NCBI RefSeq assembly: GCF_014174215.1
Contig: NZ_JABEQL010000013.1
Span: forward strand, 1-64,000
Direction of reading: 5' to 3'
DNA: 64,000 bases
Source: Gluconacetobacter tumulicola
Lineage (GTDB): Bacteria > Pseudomonadota > Alphaproteobacteria > Acetobacterales > Acetobacteraceae
Part shown: positions 1 through 9,185 of the stretch, one piece after another
Layout of the letters: each line of letters starts with the position of its first letter
Numbering within the stretch: position 1 is the first letter of the stretch
Program-made: the position numbers and the translations under genes
The notes under the pieces: generated by a model
Database searches by the model: none
Seen by the model: the letters and a program-made list of their open reading frames with translations, nothing else
Told to the model about the DNA's origin: nothing

Positions 1-81
1 TCGCCGTCCAACCTCGAGCAACGAAAAATACCACTCGCCCTGTTCAACTCGTTGCTGAACAATGCCTGCTACGCCGCATAA
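1..81 (+). CDS. C-terminal fragment of an unidentified protein (cut by window edge)
   Basis: Frame 1 is open from the window edge to a TAA at 79-81 and encodes 26 residues ending in LLNNACYAA. The composition is compatible with the end of a real gene running in from the left, and a dispersed repeat begins about 20 bases downstream. No family can be recognised from so short a piece, and a chance open frame of this length is possible. Confidence 0.3.
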   Translation, partial: SPSNLEQRKIPLALFNSLLNNACYAA

Positions 82-100
82 AACACCAAAGCCCAGCTTA

Positions 101-219
101 GAGCCTGACCGAAAATATGGGCTGATGAGCGGGAGCGGCCCAGAGGGCCGCGCCCGGGGTTGCCTTTCCGCGCATGGGAGCGGAACGGCCTTGATGGAAG
201 TGAACACCGAAGCACGGGG
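101..219 (+). repeat. MITE-like dispersed repeat, copy A (right end missing)
   Basis: Begins with GAGCCTGACCGAAAATATGG and follows the same order of motifs as the copies at 8443-8605 and 58180-58342 (GAGCGGCCCAGAGGGCCG, then GGAGCGGAACGGCCTTGATGG, then CACCGAAGCA). The right-hand inverted terminus seen in the other copies is absent, so this copy is truncated. It lies between the end of an unidentified gene and the 3' end of acnB. Confidence 0.75.
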
Positions 220-317
220 CCGGGTTAGCCGAATGTCCGTATCAGGAGTGGCAACGTGCCCAACAGGACTCCGTCACGGCTGCCGAACGGCCAAACCCGG
301 GGACCAGATACCTCGTA

Positions 318-3107
318 TCAGTAATGGACAGACAAGGAATCGATCGGCGTCGCCTTCGGCGGAGCGAACGTGGTCAGATCGATCCCTTCCACGGCAGCCT
401 TGTATTCCTCATTGTTCGGCATCCGGCCAAGGATCGCCGACAACACCACGACCGGGGTCGAGGCCAGAAGCGATTCACCCTTCTTCTCGCCGGAATCCTC
501 GACGACCCGTCCCTGGAACAGGCGGGTCGACGTCGCCAGAACGGTATCGCCCTTTTCGGCCTTCTCCTGGTTGCCCATGCACAGGTTGCAGCCCGGACGT
601 TCCAGGTAGAGGATGTTCTCGTATTCGGTCCGCGCGGTGGCCTTCGGGAGCAGGTCATTGAATTCGAAGCCGGAATAGCGCTCGAGGATTTCCCAATCCC
701 CCTCGGTCTTCAGTTCATCGATGATGTTGTAGGTCGGGGCGGCGACAACCAGCGGTGCCTTGAACTCGACCTTTCCCTGCGCCTTCTCCAGGTTCTTGAG
801 CATCTGGGCCACGATTTTCATGTCGCCCTTGTGCACCATGCAGGAGCCCACGAAACCAAGGTCCACCTTCTTGGTACCGCCATAGTACGAAACCGGGCGG
901 ATCGTGTCGTGTGTGTAGCGCTTGGACACATCGGGGTTGTTCACGTCGGGATCGGCGATCATCGGCTCGTCGATCAGATCGAGATCGACCACGACCTCGG
1001 CAAAATATTTCGCATTGTCATCGGGCGCCAGCGCGGGCTTTTCGCCCGAGCGGATCTCGGCAATGCGCCTGTCGGCCTTGGCGATCAGGCCCTTGAGTGT
1101 GCCCGCGGCATTTTCCATGCCCTTGTCGATCATGATCTGGATGCGCGACTTGGCGATTTCCAGCGATTCGATCAGCGGCTCATCCTGCGAGATGCAGATC
1201 GCCGCCTTGGCCTTCATCTCGGCTGTCCAGTCGGTGAAGGTGAAGGCCTGGTCGGCGAGCAGCGTGCCGATATGCACTTCGATGACGCGGCCCTGGAAGA
1301 CGTTGTCGCCGCATTGCTTGAGCATCTGCGCCTGGGTCGCGTGCACCACGTCACGGAAGTCCATGTGCGGCTGCATCGTGCCCTTGAACGTGACCTTGAC
1401 CGATTGCGGGATCGGCATCGTCGCCTGGCCCGTGGCCAGTGCCAGGGCCACGGTGCCGGAGTCGGCGCCGAAGGCCACGCCCTTGGACATGCGGGTATGG
1501 CTGTCGCCGCCGATGATGATCGCCCAATCATCCACGGTGATGTCGTTCAGCACCTTGTGAATCACGTCCGTCATCGCGTGATAGACGCCCTTGGGGTCAC
1601 GCGCGGTGATCAGGCCGAAATCGTTCATGAATTTCATGAGTTTCGGGATGTTCGCCTGGGCCTTCTTGTCCCAGACGGATGCCGTATGGCAGCCCGACTG
1701 GTATGCGCCATCCACGAGCGGCGAGATGATGGTGGCCGCCATCGCCTCAAGCTCCTGCGCCGTCATCAGGCCGGTCGTGTCCTGGGAGCCGACGATATTC
1801 ACCTTCACGCGGACATCCGACCCTGCATGCAGGACCTTGCCCGGCGCCACGCCGACGGCGTTGCGGTTGAAGATCTTCTCGACCGCGGTCAGGCCCTGAT
1901 CCTTGACCGTAATCTCCTTGTTCGGTGCGAAGACGGGGGTCGCTTCGATCCCCAGCGTCTGGGCCGCGAATGTCTGGAGCTTCTTGCCGAAGACGATGGC
2001 GTAGGAGCTGCCCGCCTTCATGAACTCCATCTTCTGGGGCGTGAACGCGGCGGCGACATCGACCAGCTCGTTGCCGTTCTCGTCGCGGAGCTGCTTGTTC
2101 TTTACATCGATCTTCAGGACGGTGCCGGTCTCGACCGAGTATTTCTGCTCGAGGATGGGATTGCCGTCGTTATTGAGGATCGGCTTGCCGTCCGCGCCGG
2201 TCTTCTTGACCCAGTTCCTGAGGTTCAGGCCGATGCCGCCGGTCACGTCGACCGTGGTCGCGAAGATCGGCGAGATGCCGTTGGTACCCGCGACGACAGG
2301 GGCGAAATTGACGAAGGGAACGTAGGGGCTGGCCTGCTTGCCGGTCCAGAGCGCCACGTTGTTCACGCCCGACATGCGCGACGAGCCGACGCCCATCGTG
2401 CCCTTTTCGGCGATCATCATCACCCGCTTGCCGGGGTGCTGCTTCTGCAGCGCGACGATTTCCCGCTGTGCTTCCGGCGAAATCATGCATTTGCCGTGCA
2501 GCTCGCGGTCCGAACGCGAATGCGCCTGGTTGCCCGGCGACAGGAGGTCGGTCGAGATATCGCCTTCGGCCGCGACGAAGGTCACGACCTTGATCTCGTC
2601 CTCGACATCCGGAAGCTTGGTGAAGAATTCGGCCCTGGCATAGCTCTCGAGCACGTCCTTCGCGATGGCGTTGCCCGCCTTGAAGGCGTCGCGCAGCCGG
2701 AACATGTCGGCGTCATAGAGGAAGACCTGGGTCTTCAGCACCTCGCCTGCCTGCTCGGCGATCGGGCCGCCATCGCCGAGGGCGATGTCAAGCAGCACCT
2801 CGATCGAGGGGCCGCCCTTCATGTGCGACAGCAGTTCGAGGGCGAAGGCGGGGGTGATCTCCGGGACGACCGCCTCACCCAGGACGATCTTCTTCAGGAA
2901 CGCCGCCTTGACGCCGGCGGCGCTCGTGGTGCCGGGCAGCGTGTTGTAAATGAAGAACTTGAGGGCATCTGCCCGGTGTTCGTTACCGGCGTCCTCGATC
3001 AATGTGATCATGTCACGGACGAGCGCGCCGTCGTCGATCGGCTTGGGAGCGAGCCCCTGATTTGCTCTGTCCTTGATTTCGGTCAGGTAATCTGAATAGG
3101 CGTTCAT
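318..3107 (-). CDS. acnB: Aconitate hydratase B (2-methylisocitrate dehydratase)
   Basis: This 929-residue cytosolic enzyme interconverts citrate and isocitrate in the TCA cycle and can act on 2-methylisocitrate. The length and order match AcnB rather than AcnA: an N-terminal HEAT-like domain (about 1-160), a swivel domain (about 170-380) and the catalytic domains. Iron-sulfur ligands are visible as the Cys in GSCMVHKG and the pair in GCNLCMGNQ. The start follows GGTGGGAT on the minus strand. It stands alone, and no obvious terminator hairpin follows the stop. Identification is secure. Confidence 0.97.
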   Translation of the reverse strand: MNAYSDYLTEIKDRANQGLAPKPIDDGALVRDMITLIEDAGNEHRADALKFFIYNTLPGTTSAAGVKAAFLKKIVLGEAVVPEITPAFALELLSHMKGGPSIEVLLDIALGDGGPIAEQAGEVLKTQVFLYDADMFRLRDAFKAGNAIAKDVLESYARAEFFTKLPDVEDEIKVVTFVAAEGDISTDLLSPGNQAHSRSDRELHGKCMISPEAQREIVALQKQHPGKRVMMIAEKGTMGVGSSRMSGVNNVALWTGKQASPYVPFVNFAPVVAGTNGISPIFATTVDVTGGIGLNLRNWVKKTGADGKPILNNDGNPILEQKYSVETGTVLKIDVKNKQLRDENGNELVDVAAAFTPQKMEFMKAGSSYAIVFGKKLQTFAAQTLGIEATPVFAPNKEITVKDQGLTAVEKIFNRNAVGVAPGKVLHAGSDVRVKVNIVGSQDTTGLMTAQELEAMAATIISPLVDGAYQSGCHTASVWDKKAQANIPKLMKFMNDFGLITARDPKGVYHAMTDVIHKVLNDITVDDWAIIIGGDSHTRMSKGVAFGADSGTVALALATGQATMPIPQSVKVTFKGTMQPHMDFRDVVHATQAQMLKQCGDNVFQGRVIEVHIGTLLADQAFTFTDWTAEMKAKAAICISQDEPLIESLEIAKSRIQIMIDKGMENAAGTLKGLIAKADRRIAEIRSGEKPALAPDDNAKYFAEVVVDLDLIDEPMIADPDVNNPDVSKRYTHDTIRPVSYYGGTKKVDLGFVGSCMVHKGDMKIVAQMLKNLEKAQGKVEFKAPLVVAAPTYNIIDELKTEGDWEILERYSGFEFNDLLPKATARTEYENILYLERPGCNLCMGNQEKAEKGDTVLATSTRLFQGRVVEDSGEKKGESLLASTPVVVLSAILGRMPNNEEYKAAVEGIDLTTFAPPKATPIDSLSVHY

Positions 3108-3568
3108 CGCAATCCCACCGTCATTGAGGTGTATGGGCCTGAAATGCGGCCCCGCAAACCGGACATGGTCAAGTCGGCTTAAGGTTCGGACCCCAGTTAC
3201 GCCAACCCCTGCCGACTGACAAGACAGGGCATTTCAACAAAAATAGAACAGAAATAGTACTTGAATTCAGCATTGACCGCTTAAAAATGGCCATTCACAT
3301 GCTTACTGGATTGGAAGATACGAATCACCAATCCTACCATACTGGGTTTCTCGATCTGACCGATGACGCAGCATTTGTCATTTCAATTTTTCGGCACCGG
3401 CAATCTATCGGTACGACTCACAAAGAGGGTGAAAGCGGCCTGTCCGACATGTTGCAAGATGATCGGGCACATGATGGCCTTCAACTGCCATTCGATCGCT
3501 TTGGCATGCTTCCTCTCCGGCATCGGCGATGACATGGCCGAGGCCCCGCAAACCGGCCTATAGAGCTG
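3108..3568. other. Intergenic region upstream of acnB, no recognisable gene
   Basis: About 460 bases lie between the acnB start and the end of the tetR-type gene. The part near 3235-3300 is AT-richer than its surroundings and probably holds the acnB promoter. An 81-codon plus-strand frame at 3287-3532 has no recognisable motif and no good ribosome binding site, so I do not call it a gene. Confidence 0.5.
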
Positions 3569-4165
3569 TCATGTCCGGCTTCGGGACGCGGTTGGAGGCC
3601 GTGATCCGGCGATGAGGATATCGACCAGGCGCCGGGCGCTGGCTTCCCAGCCTGGGGCGGCGGCGACGTTGGAGACGCCGACCAGGGCGCGGAGGAAATC
3701 CAGCGGGTCGAGGTCGGGGCGGATGTCGCCGTTTTTGACCGCGCGGGAGACCAGCCCGTCGATCGTGCCCTTGATGATCTCGGTCGAGGCCGCGTAGAGC
3801 GCGCCCGTGCCGCCGACCAGCCCGTTCAGGGCGGGGGCGATGACCTGCTTGGCGGCGATATAGTCCACGAACAGGAGCATCCACGCGCGCAGGGCCTCGA
3901 CCGGCGGATGCGTGCCCGCAAGCTGGGTCGCGGCAACGGCGAGGCGGTCCAGCTCGTTGCGATAGACGGCCTCGATCAAGGCGTCGCGGTTGGCGAAATG
4001 GCGGTAGAGCGTGCCGATTCCGACCCCGGCGCGGCGTGCGACCTCGTCCAGCGGGATGTCGGTCTCGCCGGACTGGAAGGCGGCTTTCGCCGTGTCCAGC
4101 AGGTGCTGGCGGTTGCGCTGGCCGTCGCTGCGCGGTTTGCGGCGCGATATTTTTTCCCCGTCCAC
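3569..4165 (-). CDS. TetR/AcrR family transcriptional regulator
   Basis: 198 residues. The N-terminal helix-turn-helix of the TetR family is clear (about 20-65: LDEVARRAGVGIGTLYRHF, then NRDALIEAVY). The C-terminal ligand domain resembles SbtR-like TetR proteins. It is transcribed away from the SDR gene that starts 88 bases upstream, and the shared region carries repeated inverted half-sites. By family habit it probably represses that SDR and itself; the ligand is unknown. Confidence 0.93.
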   Translation of the reverse strand: MDGEKISRRKPRSDGQRNRQHLLDTAKAAFQSGETDIPLDEVARRAGVGIGTLYRHFANRDALIEAVYRNELDRLAVAATQLAGTHPPVEALRAWMLLFVDYIAAKQVIAPALNGLVGGTGALYAASTEIIKGTIDGLVSRAVKNGDIRPDLDPLDFLRALVGVSNVAAAPGWEASARRLVDILIAGSRPPTASRSRT

Positions 4166-4183
4166 GCCTCTGCCCCTTGTTAA

Positions 4184-4217
4184 GCGGAGTAATCCTCCGC
4201 ATATCTATAAGCGGAGC
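4184..4217. promoter_or_regulatory. Probable TetR-type operator with repeated GCGGAG/CTCCGC half-sites
   Basis: Between the divergent tetR and SDR genes lies GCGGAG-5-CTCCGC (4184-4200). It is followed by a further GCGGAG at 4212-4217, so the same half-site occurs three times in alternating orientation. The position and symmetry fit a TetR-family operator; binding itself is inference. Confidence 0.65.
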
Positions 4218-4253
4218 ATGCTTCCACATAACTCCCTTTCCTGCTGGAGGCCA

Positions 4254-5237
4254 ATGATGGCACAGGATTTTGGCGCGACATCCACGACCGAGGATGTTCT
4301 TTCCGGGCTTTCCCTTGCGGGCAGGCGCGTGCTGGTGACCGGTGTTTCCGCCGGGCTCGGCGTCGAGACGGCGCGGGCGCTGGCGGCCCATGGCGCGCAT
4401 GTGGTGGGTGCGGCGCGCGATCTGGACAAGGCGCATCGGGCGACCGCGCAGGTGCGCGCGGATGCGGAACGCGGCGGCGGTGCGCTGGAGCTGGTTGCGC
4501 TGGACCTGGCGGACCTGGCCAGCGTGCGGGCCTGTGCGGACGCGCTGAACGCGCGCGCCCTGCCCTTCGACCTGGTGATTGCCAATGCGGGCGTGATGGC
4601 CACGCCGTTCGGCCATACCAAGGATGGGTTCGAGACGCAGTTCGGCACCAATCATCTGGGACATTTCGTGCTGGTCAACCGGATTGCCGGGCTGATGCAT
4701 GACGGGGCGCGGCTGGTGAATCTGGCCTCGGCGGGTCATCGGTTTTCCGATGTGGACCTCGACGATCCGAATTTCGAGCGGACGGCCTATGATCCGTTCC
4801 TGGCCTATGGACGGTCCAAGACCGCCAATATCCTGTTCGCGGTTGCGTTCGATGCGCGGCATCGGGCGCGGGGCGTGCGGGCGACGGCCGTGCATCCCGG
4901 CGGGATCATGACGGAGCTGGTCCGCCATATGGGCCCCGGGCAGATCGAGGCCATGGTGGCGCAGATCAATGAACGCGCCGACGCCGTGGGCAAGCCGCCC
5001 TTCCAGTTCAAGACCATTCCGCAGGGGGCCGCGACCTCGGTCTGGGCCGGTGTGGTGGCGGACGCCGACGCCGTGGGCGGGCATTATTGCGAGGATTGCC
5101 ATGTCAGCGCCGTGGTGCCCGACGACCTGCCGATCAGCCTGATCGAGGGCGGGGTGCGGGCCTATGCCGTCGATCCGGCCCGTGCGGAGGCGCTATGGGC
5201 GGAGAGCGAGGAGATGGTCGGCGAACGGTTTGGCTGA
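4254..5237 (+). CDS. Short-chain dehydrogenase/reductase (retinol-dehydrogenase-like)
   Basis: 327 residues from the first of two adjacent ATGs, chosen because CTGGAGG precedes it; the frame is open further upstream. It shows the NAD(P)-binding motif TGVSAGLGVETA (near residue 27), NAGVM, and the catalytic Ser/Tyr/Lys set with YGRSKTAN. The family reduces or oxidises carbonyl and alcohol substrates with NAD(P)H; the substrate here is unknown. It is divergent from a TetR regulator with a palindromic operator between, so it is likely induced by that regulator's ligand. Confidence 0.93.
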   Translation: MMAQDFGATSTTEDVLSGLSLAGRRVLVTGVSAGLGVETARALAAHGAHVVGAARDLDKAHRATAQVRADAERGGGALELVALDLADLASVRACADALNARALPFDLVIANAGVMATPFGHTKDGFETQFGTNHLGHFVLVNRIAGLMHDGARLVNLASAGHRFSDVDLDDPNFERTAYDPFLAYGRSKTANILFAVAFDARHRARGVRATAVHPGGIMTELVRHMGPGQIEAMVAQINERADAVGKPPFQFKTIPQGAATSVWAGVVADADAVGGHYCEDCHVSAVVPDDLPISLIEGGVRAYAVDPARAEALWAESEEMVGERFG

Positions 5238-5305
5238 TCGCGCGCCCGAGATTGAAGACCGGCGCGCGGAGCAGGCGCGCCGGGTGGGGCGTTAACGCGG
5301 CCCCG

Positions 5306-5674
5306 TCAACGCTCGCGCACGGCCTCGGGCATGGGCTGCGGTTCGGGGCTGGCTGCCGCGCCCTGCGTGCCGCACCCTGCCCCGGACCGGCCGCCCTGCA
5401 TGGCCATCGGCATGGCACGGCAATCGCCCTGCGGGGCGGCGTTCTGCGTCCGGTTGGGTGTGGGGGATGGGCCGGCCATCTGCATGCCCTGCATAGTCTC
5501 CATCGGCCCCTTCATGCTCATGGACCCGTGGTCCATGCCGGACATGTCCATGCCGGCCATACCGGACATGCTCTGCGCCGTGCCGGCGGTGCCTTGCGCG
5601 GCAGCCTGAACGGCGTGGAGCCCGGCCAGCAGGGCGGCCAGCGGGAGCGCGGTCCTGAGAATGGATGGGCGCAT
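5306..5674 (-). CDS. Exported Met-rich small protein of the copper cluster
   Basis: 122 residues with a signal peptide (MRPSILRTALPLAALLAGL, cleavage near AAAQG). A Met-dense segment follows (SMSGMAGMDMSGMDHGSMSM, then METMQGMQM), typical of periplasmic Cu(I)-handling proteins. The C-terminal part is Pro/Gly/Gln-rich with two cysteines. The start was taken at MRPS because AGAAGGAAA lies upstream; a longer frame exists. It is last in the minus-strand block after copA and copB, so a periplasmic copper-buffering role is the natural inference. I recognise no named family. Confidence 0.75.
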   Translation of the reverse strand: MRPSILRTALPLAALLAGLHAVQAAAQGTAGTAQSMSGMAGMDMSGMDHGSMSMKGPMETMQGMQMAGPSPTPNRTQNAAPQGDCRAMPMAMQGGRSGAGCGTQGAAASPEPQPMPEAVRER

Positions 5675-5730
5675 CGGAGAGATTTTCCTTCTGTCTTGCT
5701 TTGAGACTATCATGGTGATCACGGGCGGGG

Positions 5731-6495
5731 TCAGAACCATAGTCTGATTCCGGCGGTGACGTTCACGCCGTGGACCCGTTGCCCGCGCGCGCGGGCCATG
5801 CTGGCGGCCTGGTCGAAGCTGCTGGTGTAGGTCACGCCCAGATAGGGGGCGATCTTGCGGTGCCATTCGTAGCGCAGGCGCAATCCGGTATCGAGATCCG
5901 ACAGGCCGCGCCCGTTGCCGCGGGCGCGGTCGTTGGTGGAATAGACGTTCATTTCCACCTGCGGCTGGAGGATCAGTCGGTTGGTCAGCAGCAGGTCGTA
6001 CGATCCCTGCAGGCGGGCCGCCGCGCCGCGATCGCTGAAATAAGCGGTGGCTTCGAGCTGGAAGAAATACAGCGCCAGCCCTTCGACGCCCACCGCGCCC
6101 CAGGCGCGGGTTGGTCCGGCATCGATATCGACCCGCACGCCGGACTGCACGTCGAAATAGCGGGAGACGGCGCGGTCGTACAGCACTTCGTGGTCGCCGT
6201 CGCCGAAGCGGCCGTCTGTGCCGACCGTGCCTTCGGATTTCAGCCACAGCTTGTCGTAGTCGGTGCCGAACCAGGCCTGGCCGTCATAGCGGAACTGGCC
6301 GCCATCGCTGTTGGCGCGGGCTTCGAACTCGTCGAGCAGGGCGTGGCTGTAGAGCATGCGATCCATGACGGGTGGCATGCCGCCGACATAGGCGACGGGG
6401 GCATCGTCCATGGTGCCCGTTGTGTTGCCATCGGCCGCGTGGGCGGTGCCTGTGCAGAGAATGAGGGCCAGCGTGGCCGGGAGCCGCGCCCTCAT
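5731..6495 (-). CDS. copB: Copper resistance outer-membrane protein CopB
   Basis: 254 residues with a signal peptide (MRARLPATLALILCTGTAHA). A CopB-type beta-barrel follows: DYDKLWLKSEG, LYDRAVSRYFDVQSGVR, then repeated aromatic strands to the terminal Trp-Phe. CopB is the outer-membrane partner of the multicopper oxidase CopA. It lacks the long Met-rich N-terminal extension found in many CopB proteins; that role may be carried by the separate Met-rich protein downstream. Its ATG overlaps the copA TGA (ATGA), so translation is coupled to copA. Confidence 0.93.
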   Translation of the reverse strand: MRARLPATLALILCTGTAHAADGNTTGTMDDAPVAYVGGMPPVMDRMLYSHALLDEFEARANSDGGQFRYDGQAWFGTDYDKLWLKSEGTVGTDGRFGDGDHEVLYDRAVSRYFDVQSGVRVDIDAGPTRAWGAVGVEGLALYFFQLEATAYFSDRGAAARLQGSYDLLLTNRLILQPQVEMNVYSTNDRARGNGRGLSDLDTGLRLRYEWHRKIAPYLGVTYTSSFDQAASMARARGQRVHGVNVTAGIRLWF

Positions 6496-8279
6496 GCCAC
6501 CACCACGGTGCGGAACATGCCGACCTCCATGTGATAGAGCAGATGGCAGTGATAGGCCCACAAGCCGGGCTCGTCGGCGGTGACCAGGTAGCTGAGCCTT
6601 TCGCCGGGCTTGACGATGATCGTGTGCTTGTAGGGGCGGAAGGCGCCGTGGCCGTTTTCCAGCTCGCTCCATAATCCATGCAGGTGGATCGGGTGTTCCA
6701 TCATCGTGTCGTTGATCAGCACGAAGCGCACGCGCTCGCCCACGCGCAGGCGGATCGGCGGGGCTTCGGAGAATTTCCGCCCGTCGAAGCCCCAGATGAA
6801 GCGCTCCATGTTGCCGGTCAGGCGCAGGGTGATCTCGCGCGAGGGGGGGCGCGGATCGGCGCCCGGGATGGTGGCGCGCAGGTCGGCATAGGTGAGGACG
6901 CGCCTGCCGTTGCCTTCGAGCCCCGCGCCCGGTTCCGCCAGCCGGTTGGTGGGCATCTGGGCGATATTCTGCATTTCGACGCCCAGCGGTGGGGCGGGTG
7001 GTGTGGACGGCGTTGGGGCGGGCGCGGGCATGGTGTCCATCTTCATGCCGGGCATGTCGCCTTGTTCTTTGCCGGGCATGTCCATTCGGGGCATGTCGCT
7101 GTGGGCTGCATCTCCATGGGGCGTGTCCATGCCGGCCATGCCCATGTCGGCCATCGTGCGCAGGGGGCGCGGGTCCATGGGGGGGATCGGGCCGGTCTGG
7201 CCGGGGGTGGTGGCCAGGGTGCCGCGTGCGTAGCCGGTGCGGTCTTCGGACTGGGCGAAGATCGTGTAGGGGCCGGGGCCGGAGGGGGTGACGATCACGT
7301 CGTAGGTCTCGGCGGGGGCGATGCGGAATTCGTCGACCGGTACCGGCTCGACATCGTTGCCGTCGGCCTGCACCACCTGCATCGTCAGGCCGGGAATCCG
7401 CATGTCGAACAGCGTCATCGACGCCGCGTTGATCACGCGCAGGCGCACGCGCTCGCCGGGGCGGAACAGGCCGGTCCAGTTGGCGGCGGGGGCGCAGCCA
7501 TTGACCAGATAGGTGTAGATGATGCCGGACACGTCCGAAATATCGGTCGGGGCCATGTTCATCGCGCCCCAGCGCAGCCGGTCGGCAATGGTGGGGCCCA
7601 GCCCCTGCCCTGCTGCGTCACGGACGAAGGTGCCGACCGTGCGCTGGCGGAAATTGTAATAGTCGCTCTGGAATTTCAGGTTCGAGACGATGTCGGCCGG
7701 GTCCACGTCCGTCCAGTCTGACAGGACGATCACGTATTCTCGGTCGAACGGTTGGGCGTAGCCGGCCCTGGGGTCGACGATCAGCGCGCCGTAGAGGCCG
7801 ATCTGTTCCTGGAAGCCGGAATGGCTGTGGTACCAGTAGGTGCCGCTCTGATGCAGGCGGAACCGGTAGGTGAAGCGGCCGCCCGGCGGGATGCCGGCGA
7901 AGCTGAGGCCCGGCACGCCGTCCATGTCCGCCGGCAGGCGGATGCCGTGCCAGTGGATGGAACTGGGTTCGCGCAGCTGGTTGGTCACCGTCAGTTCCAC
8001 CGTGTCGCCCTGCCGCCAGCGCAGGATCGGGGCCGGGGTGGTGCCGTTGATGCCGATGGCGCGCGCCGGCCGGCCGGTAACGTTGACGCCGACCGGGCCG
8101 ATCGCGAGGTCGAAGCGCGTATCCGGCACCGCCGGGGGAATGCCCGAGGAAGGCGGTGCCGGGGTGGCCGGGGCCGCGAGGGCGCCCGCGCGGCACAGGC
8201 CGGTGCCGCCCAGGCCGGCGCCGATGACGAAGCGGCGGCGCGTCAGCGCCCCCCGCCGCGCAAGGGGAAGAGAAATCAT
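6492..8279 (-). CDS. copA: Periplasmic multicopper oxidase CopA (copper resistance)
   Basis: 595 residues with a twin-arginine signal (RRGALTRRRFVIGAG). All four copper-ligand blocks are present: HWHGIRLP, YWYHSHSGFQEQ, HPIHLHGLW and the type-1 motif HCHLLYHMEVGM. Between cupredoxin domains 2 and 3 lies a Met/His-rich insert of about 50 residues (MADMGMAGMD, then MPRMDMPGKEQGDMPGMKM). Such oxidases oxidise Cu(I) in the periplasm. It is coupled to copB by an ATGA overlap. No copRS two-component genes are seen nearby. Confidence 0.96.
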   Translation of the reverse strand: MISLPLARRGALTRRRFVIGAGLGGTGLCRAGALAAPATPAPPSSGIPPAVPDTRFDLAIGPVGVNVTGRPARAIGINGTTPAPILRWRQGDTVELTVTNQLREPSSIHWHGIRLPADMDGVPGLSFAGIPPGGRFTYRFRLHQSGTYWYHSHSGFQEQIGLYGALIVDPRAGYAQPFDREYVIVLSDWTDVDPADIVSNLKFQSDYYNFRQRTVGTFVRDAAGQGLGPTIADRLRWGAMNMAPTDISDVSGIIYTYLVNGCAPAANWTGLFRPGERVRLRVINAASMTLFDMRIPGLTMQVVQADGNDVEPVPVDEFRIAPAETYDVIVTPSGPGPYTIFAQSEDRTGYARGTLATTPGQTGPIPPMDPRPLRTMADMGMAGMDTPHGDAAHSDMPRMDMPGKEQGDMPGMKMDTMPAPAPTPSTPPAPPLGVEMQNIAQMPTNRLAEPGAGLEGNGRRVLTYADLRATIPGADPRPPSREITLRLTGNMERFIWGFDGRKFSEAPPIRLRVGERVRFVLINDTMMEHPIHLHGLWSELENGHGAFRPYKHTIIVKPGERLSYLVTADEPGLWAYHCHLLYHMEVGMFRTVVVA

Positions 8280-8360
8280 GTCTTGGTCATCCGCCAGGAA
8301 GAACGATCCGCAATCTCGCGCGTACGAGGGGCCTTGTGGGCCTAATCGCCGCGGAGTTCA

Positions 8361-8437
8361 GGGGCCTGACCGGAAATGAGCACCGAAGCAGAGGAAACGC
8401 GCGTCGGATCGCCGCCAGCGCACATTTCCAGACAGGG
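8361..8437 (+). repeat. MITE-like repeat, internally deleted copy B1
   Basis: Has the left end GGCCTGACCGGAAATG and the right end CATTTCCAGACAGGG. It retains only the right third of the interior (CACCGAAGCAGAGGAAACGC, CGTCGGATCGCCGCCAGCGC). It sits directly left of full-length copy B2, upstream of the copA start. It looks like an internal-deletion derivative of the same element. Confidence 0.75.
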
Positions 8438-8442
8438 TCCCG

Positions 8443-8605
8443 GAGCCTGACCGGAAATGTGGGCTGGTGAGCGAGAGCGGCCCAGAGGGCCGCGCCCGGC
8501 GTGGGTTTCCGAGCATCGGAGCGGAGCGGCCTTGATGGCCGTGAGCACCGAAGCGCAGGAAACGCGCACAGGACGCGCCGCCAGCGCACATTTACGGTCA
8601 GGCTC
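8443..8605 (+). repeat. MITE-like repeat, full-length copy B2
   Basis: 163 bases bounded by inverted ends: AGCCTGACCGGAAATG on the left, CATTTACGGTCAGGCT on the right with one mismatch. The interior shows clear identity with the reverse complement of 58180-58342. The right end abuts the stop codon of the small exported-protein gene, whose TGA is directly followed by the element on its own strand. There is no coding potential, so it would need a transposase in trans. Confidence 0.85.
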
Positions 8606-9004
8606 TCAGGCGCGGTTTCTGGGTGGGCGTAGTCCCGGCGCGCAGATGCGGCCGGCGAGGCGGTGGGTGTGGATAGGCTGCACCGAGGCCACGCGGCGCA
8701 GGGCGGGCGGGGCCTGGGCGGTTGGGGCGGGGAGCCAGGCGGCGGCGCACGTGCCCTGCGGGCAACAGGAATCGCCGGCATGGCCGTCGTGATGGCTGGG
8801 GGGGTGGCAGGAGATGGGTCTGTCGGGCGCCGTGGTGGATGGGGTGTTGCATCCCATGTCCATGCCGGGGTCCATGCCGGGCATTGCCGCCATGGCGGGG
8901 GGCGCGGAGGTGGCGTGCGACAGGGTGGCGGGCAGCATCAGCCCGACCAGCAGCAGCAGGCTGGCCAGCATCCGTCCCGTCGCTGTCGAGATGACCCCCT
9001 GCAT
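8606..9004 (-). CDS. Exported Cys/His/Met-rich small protein, DUF2946-like
   Basis: 132 residues from an ATG preceded by CAGGGAGA. There is an N-terminal hydrophobic export segment (MLASLLLLVGLMLPATLSHA). A metal-binding-looking stretch follows: MAAMPGMDPGMDMGC, then CHPPSHHDGHAGDSCC and CPQGTC. It resembles the small DUF2946-type proteins often next to copper or cobalt transport genes, although that family is only loosely defined by sequence. It is on the same strand as copA, upstream of it and separated by the repeats. Confidence 0.7.
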   Translation of the reverse strand: MQGVISTATGRMLASLLLLVGLMLPATLSHATSAPPAMAAMPGMDPGMDMGCNTPSTTAPDRPISCHPPSHHDGHAGDSCCPQGTCAAAWLPAPTAQAPPALRRVASVQPIHTHRLAGRICAPGLRPPRNRA

Positions 9005-9185
9005 TCTCCCTGTCCCGTCACCGGCGCGCATGGCCGCACCTTCCACGGAACCTGCATTTCCGTCCAGCCTTTTCCCCCGCGCCTGCCGTGGGCGCGGGGC
9101 GCTCTTCACAAAATCCGGACTGTGATTGCGGGGGCCGGGGTGCGTGCCCACCATCGGTGAGTCTCTAGAGCAAAGGCTGCACGCC

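Noticed and set aside
324-3095. A 923-codon open frame antisense to acnB
   Set aside because: It mirrors the acnB reading frame in high-GC DNA; the translation is His/Arg/Asp/Val-rich with no family motif, so it is a shadow ORF.
3287-3532. 81-codon plus-strand frame upstream of acnB
   Set aside because: No ribosome binding site of note and no similarity to a known family; an overlapping 66-codon frame looks equally random.
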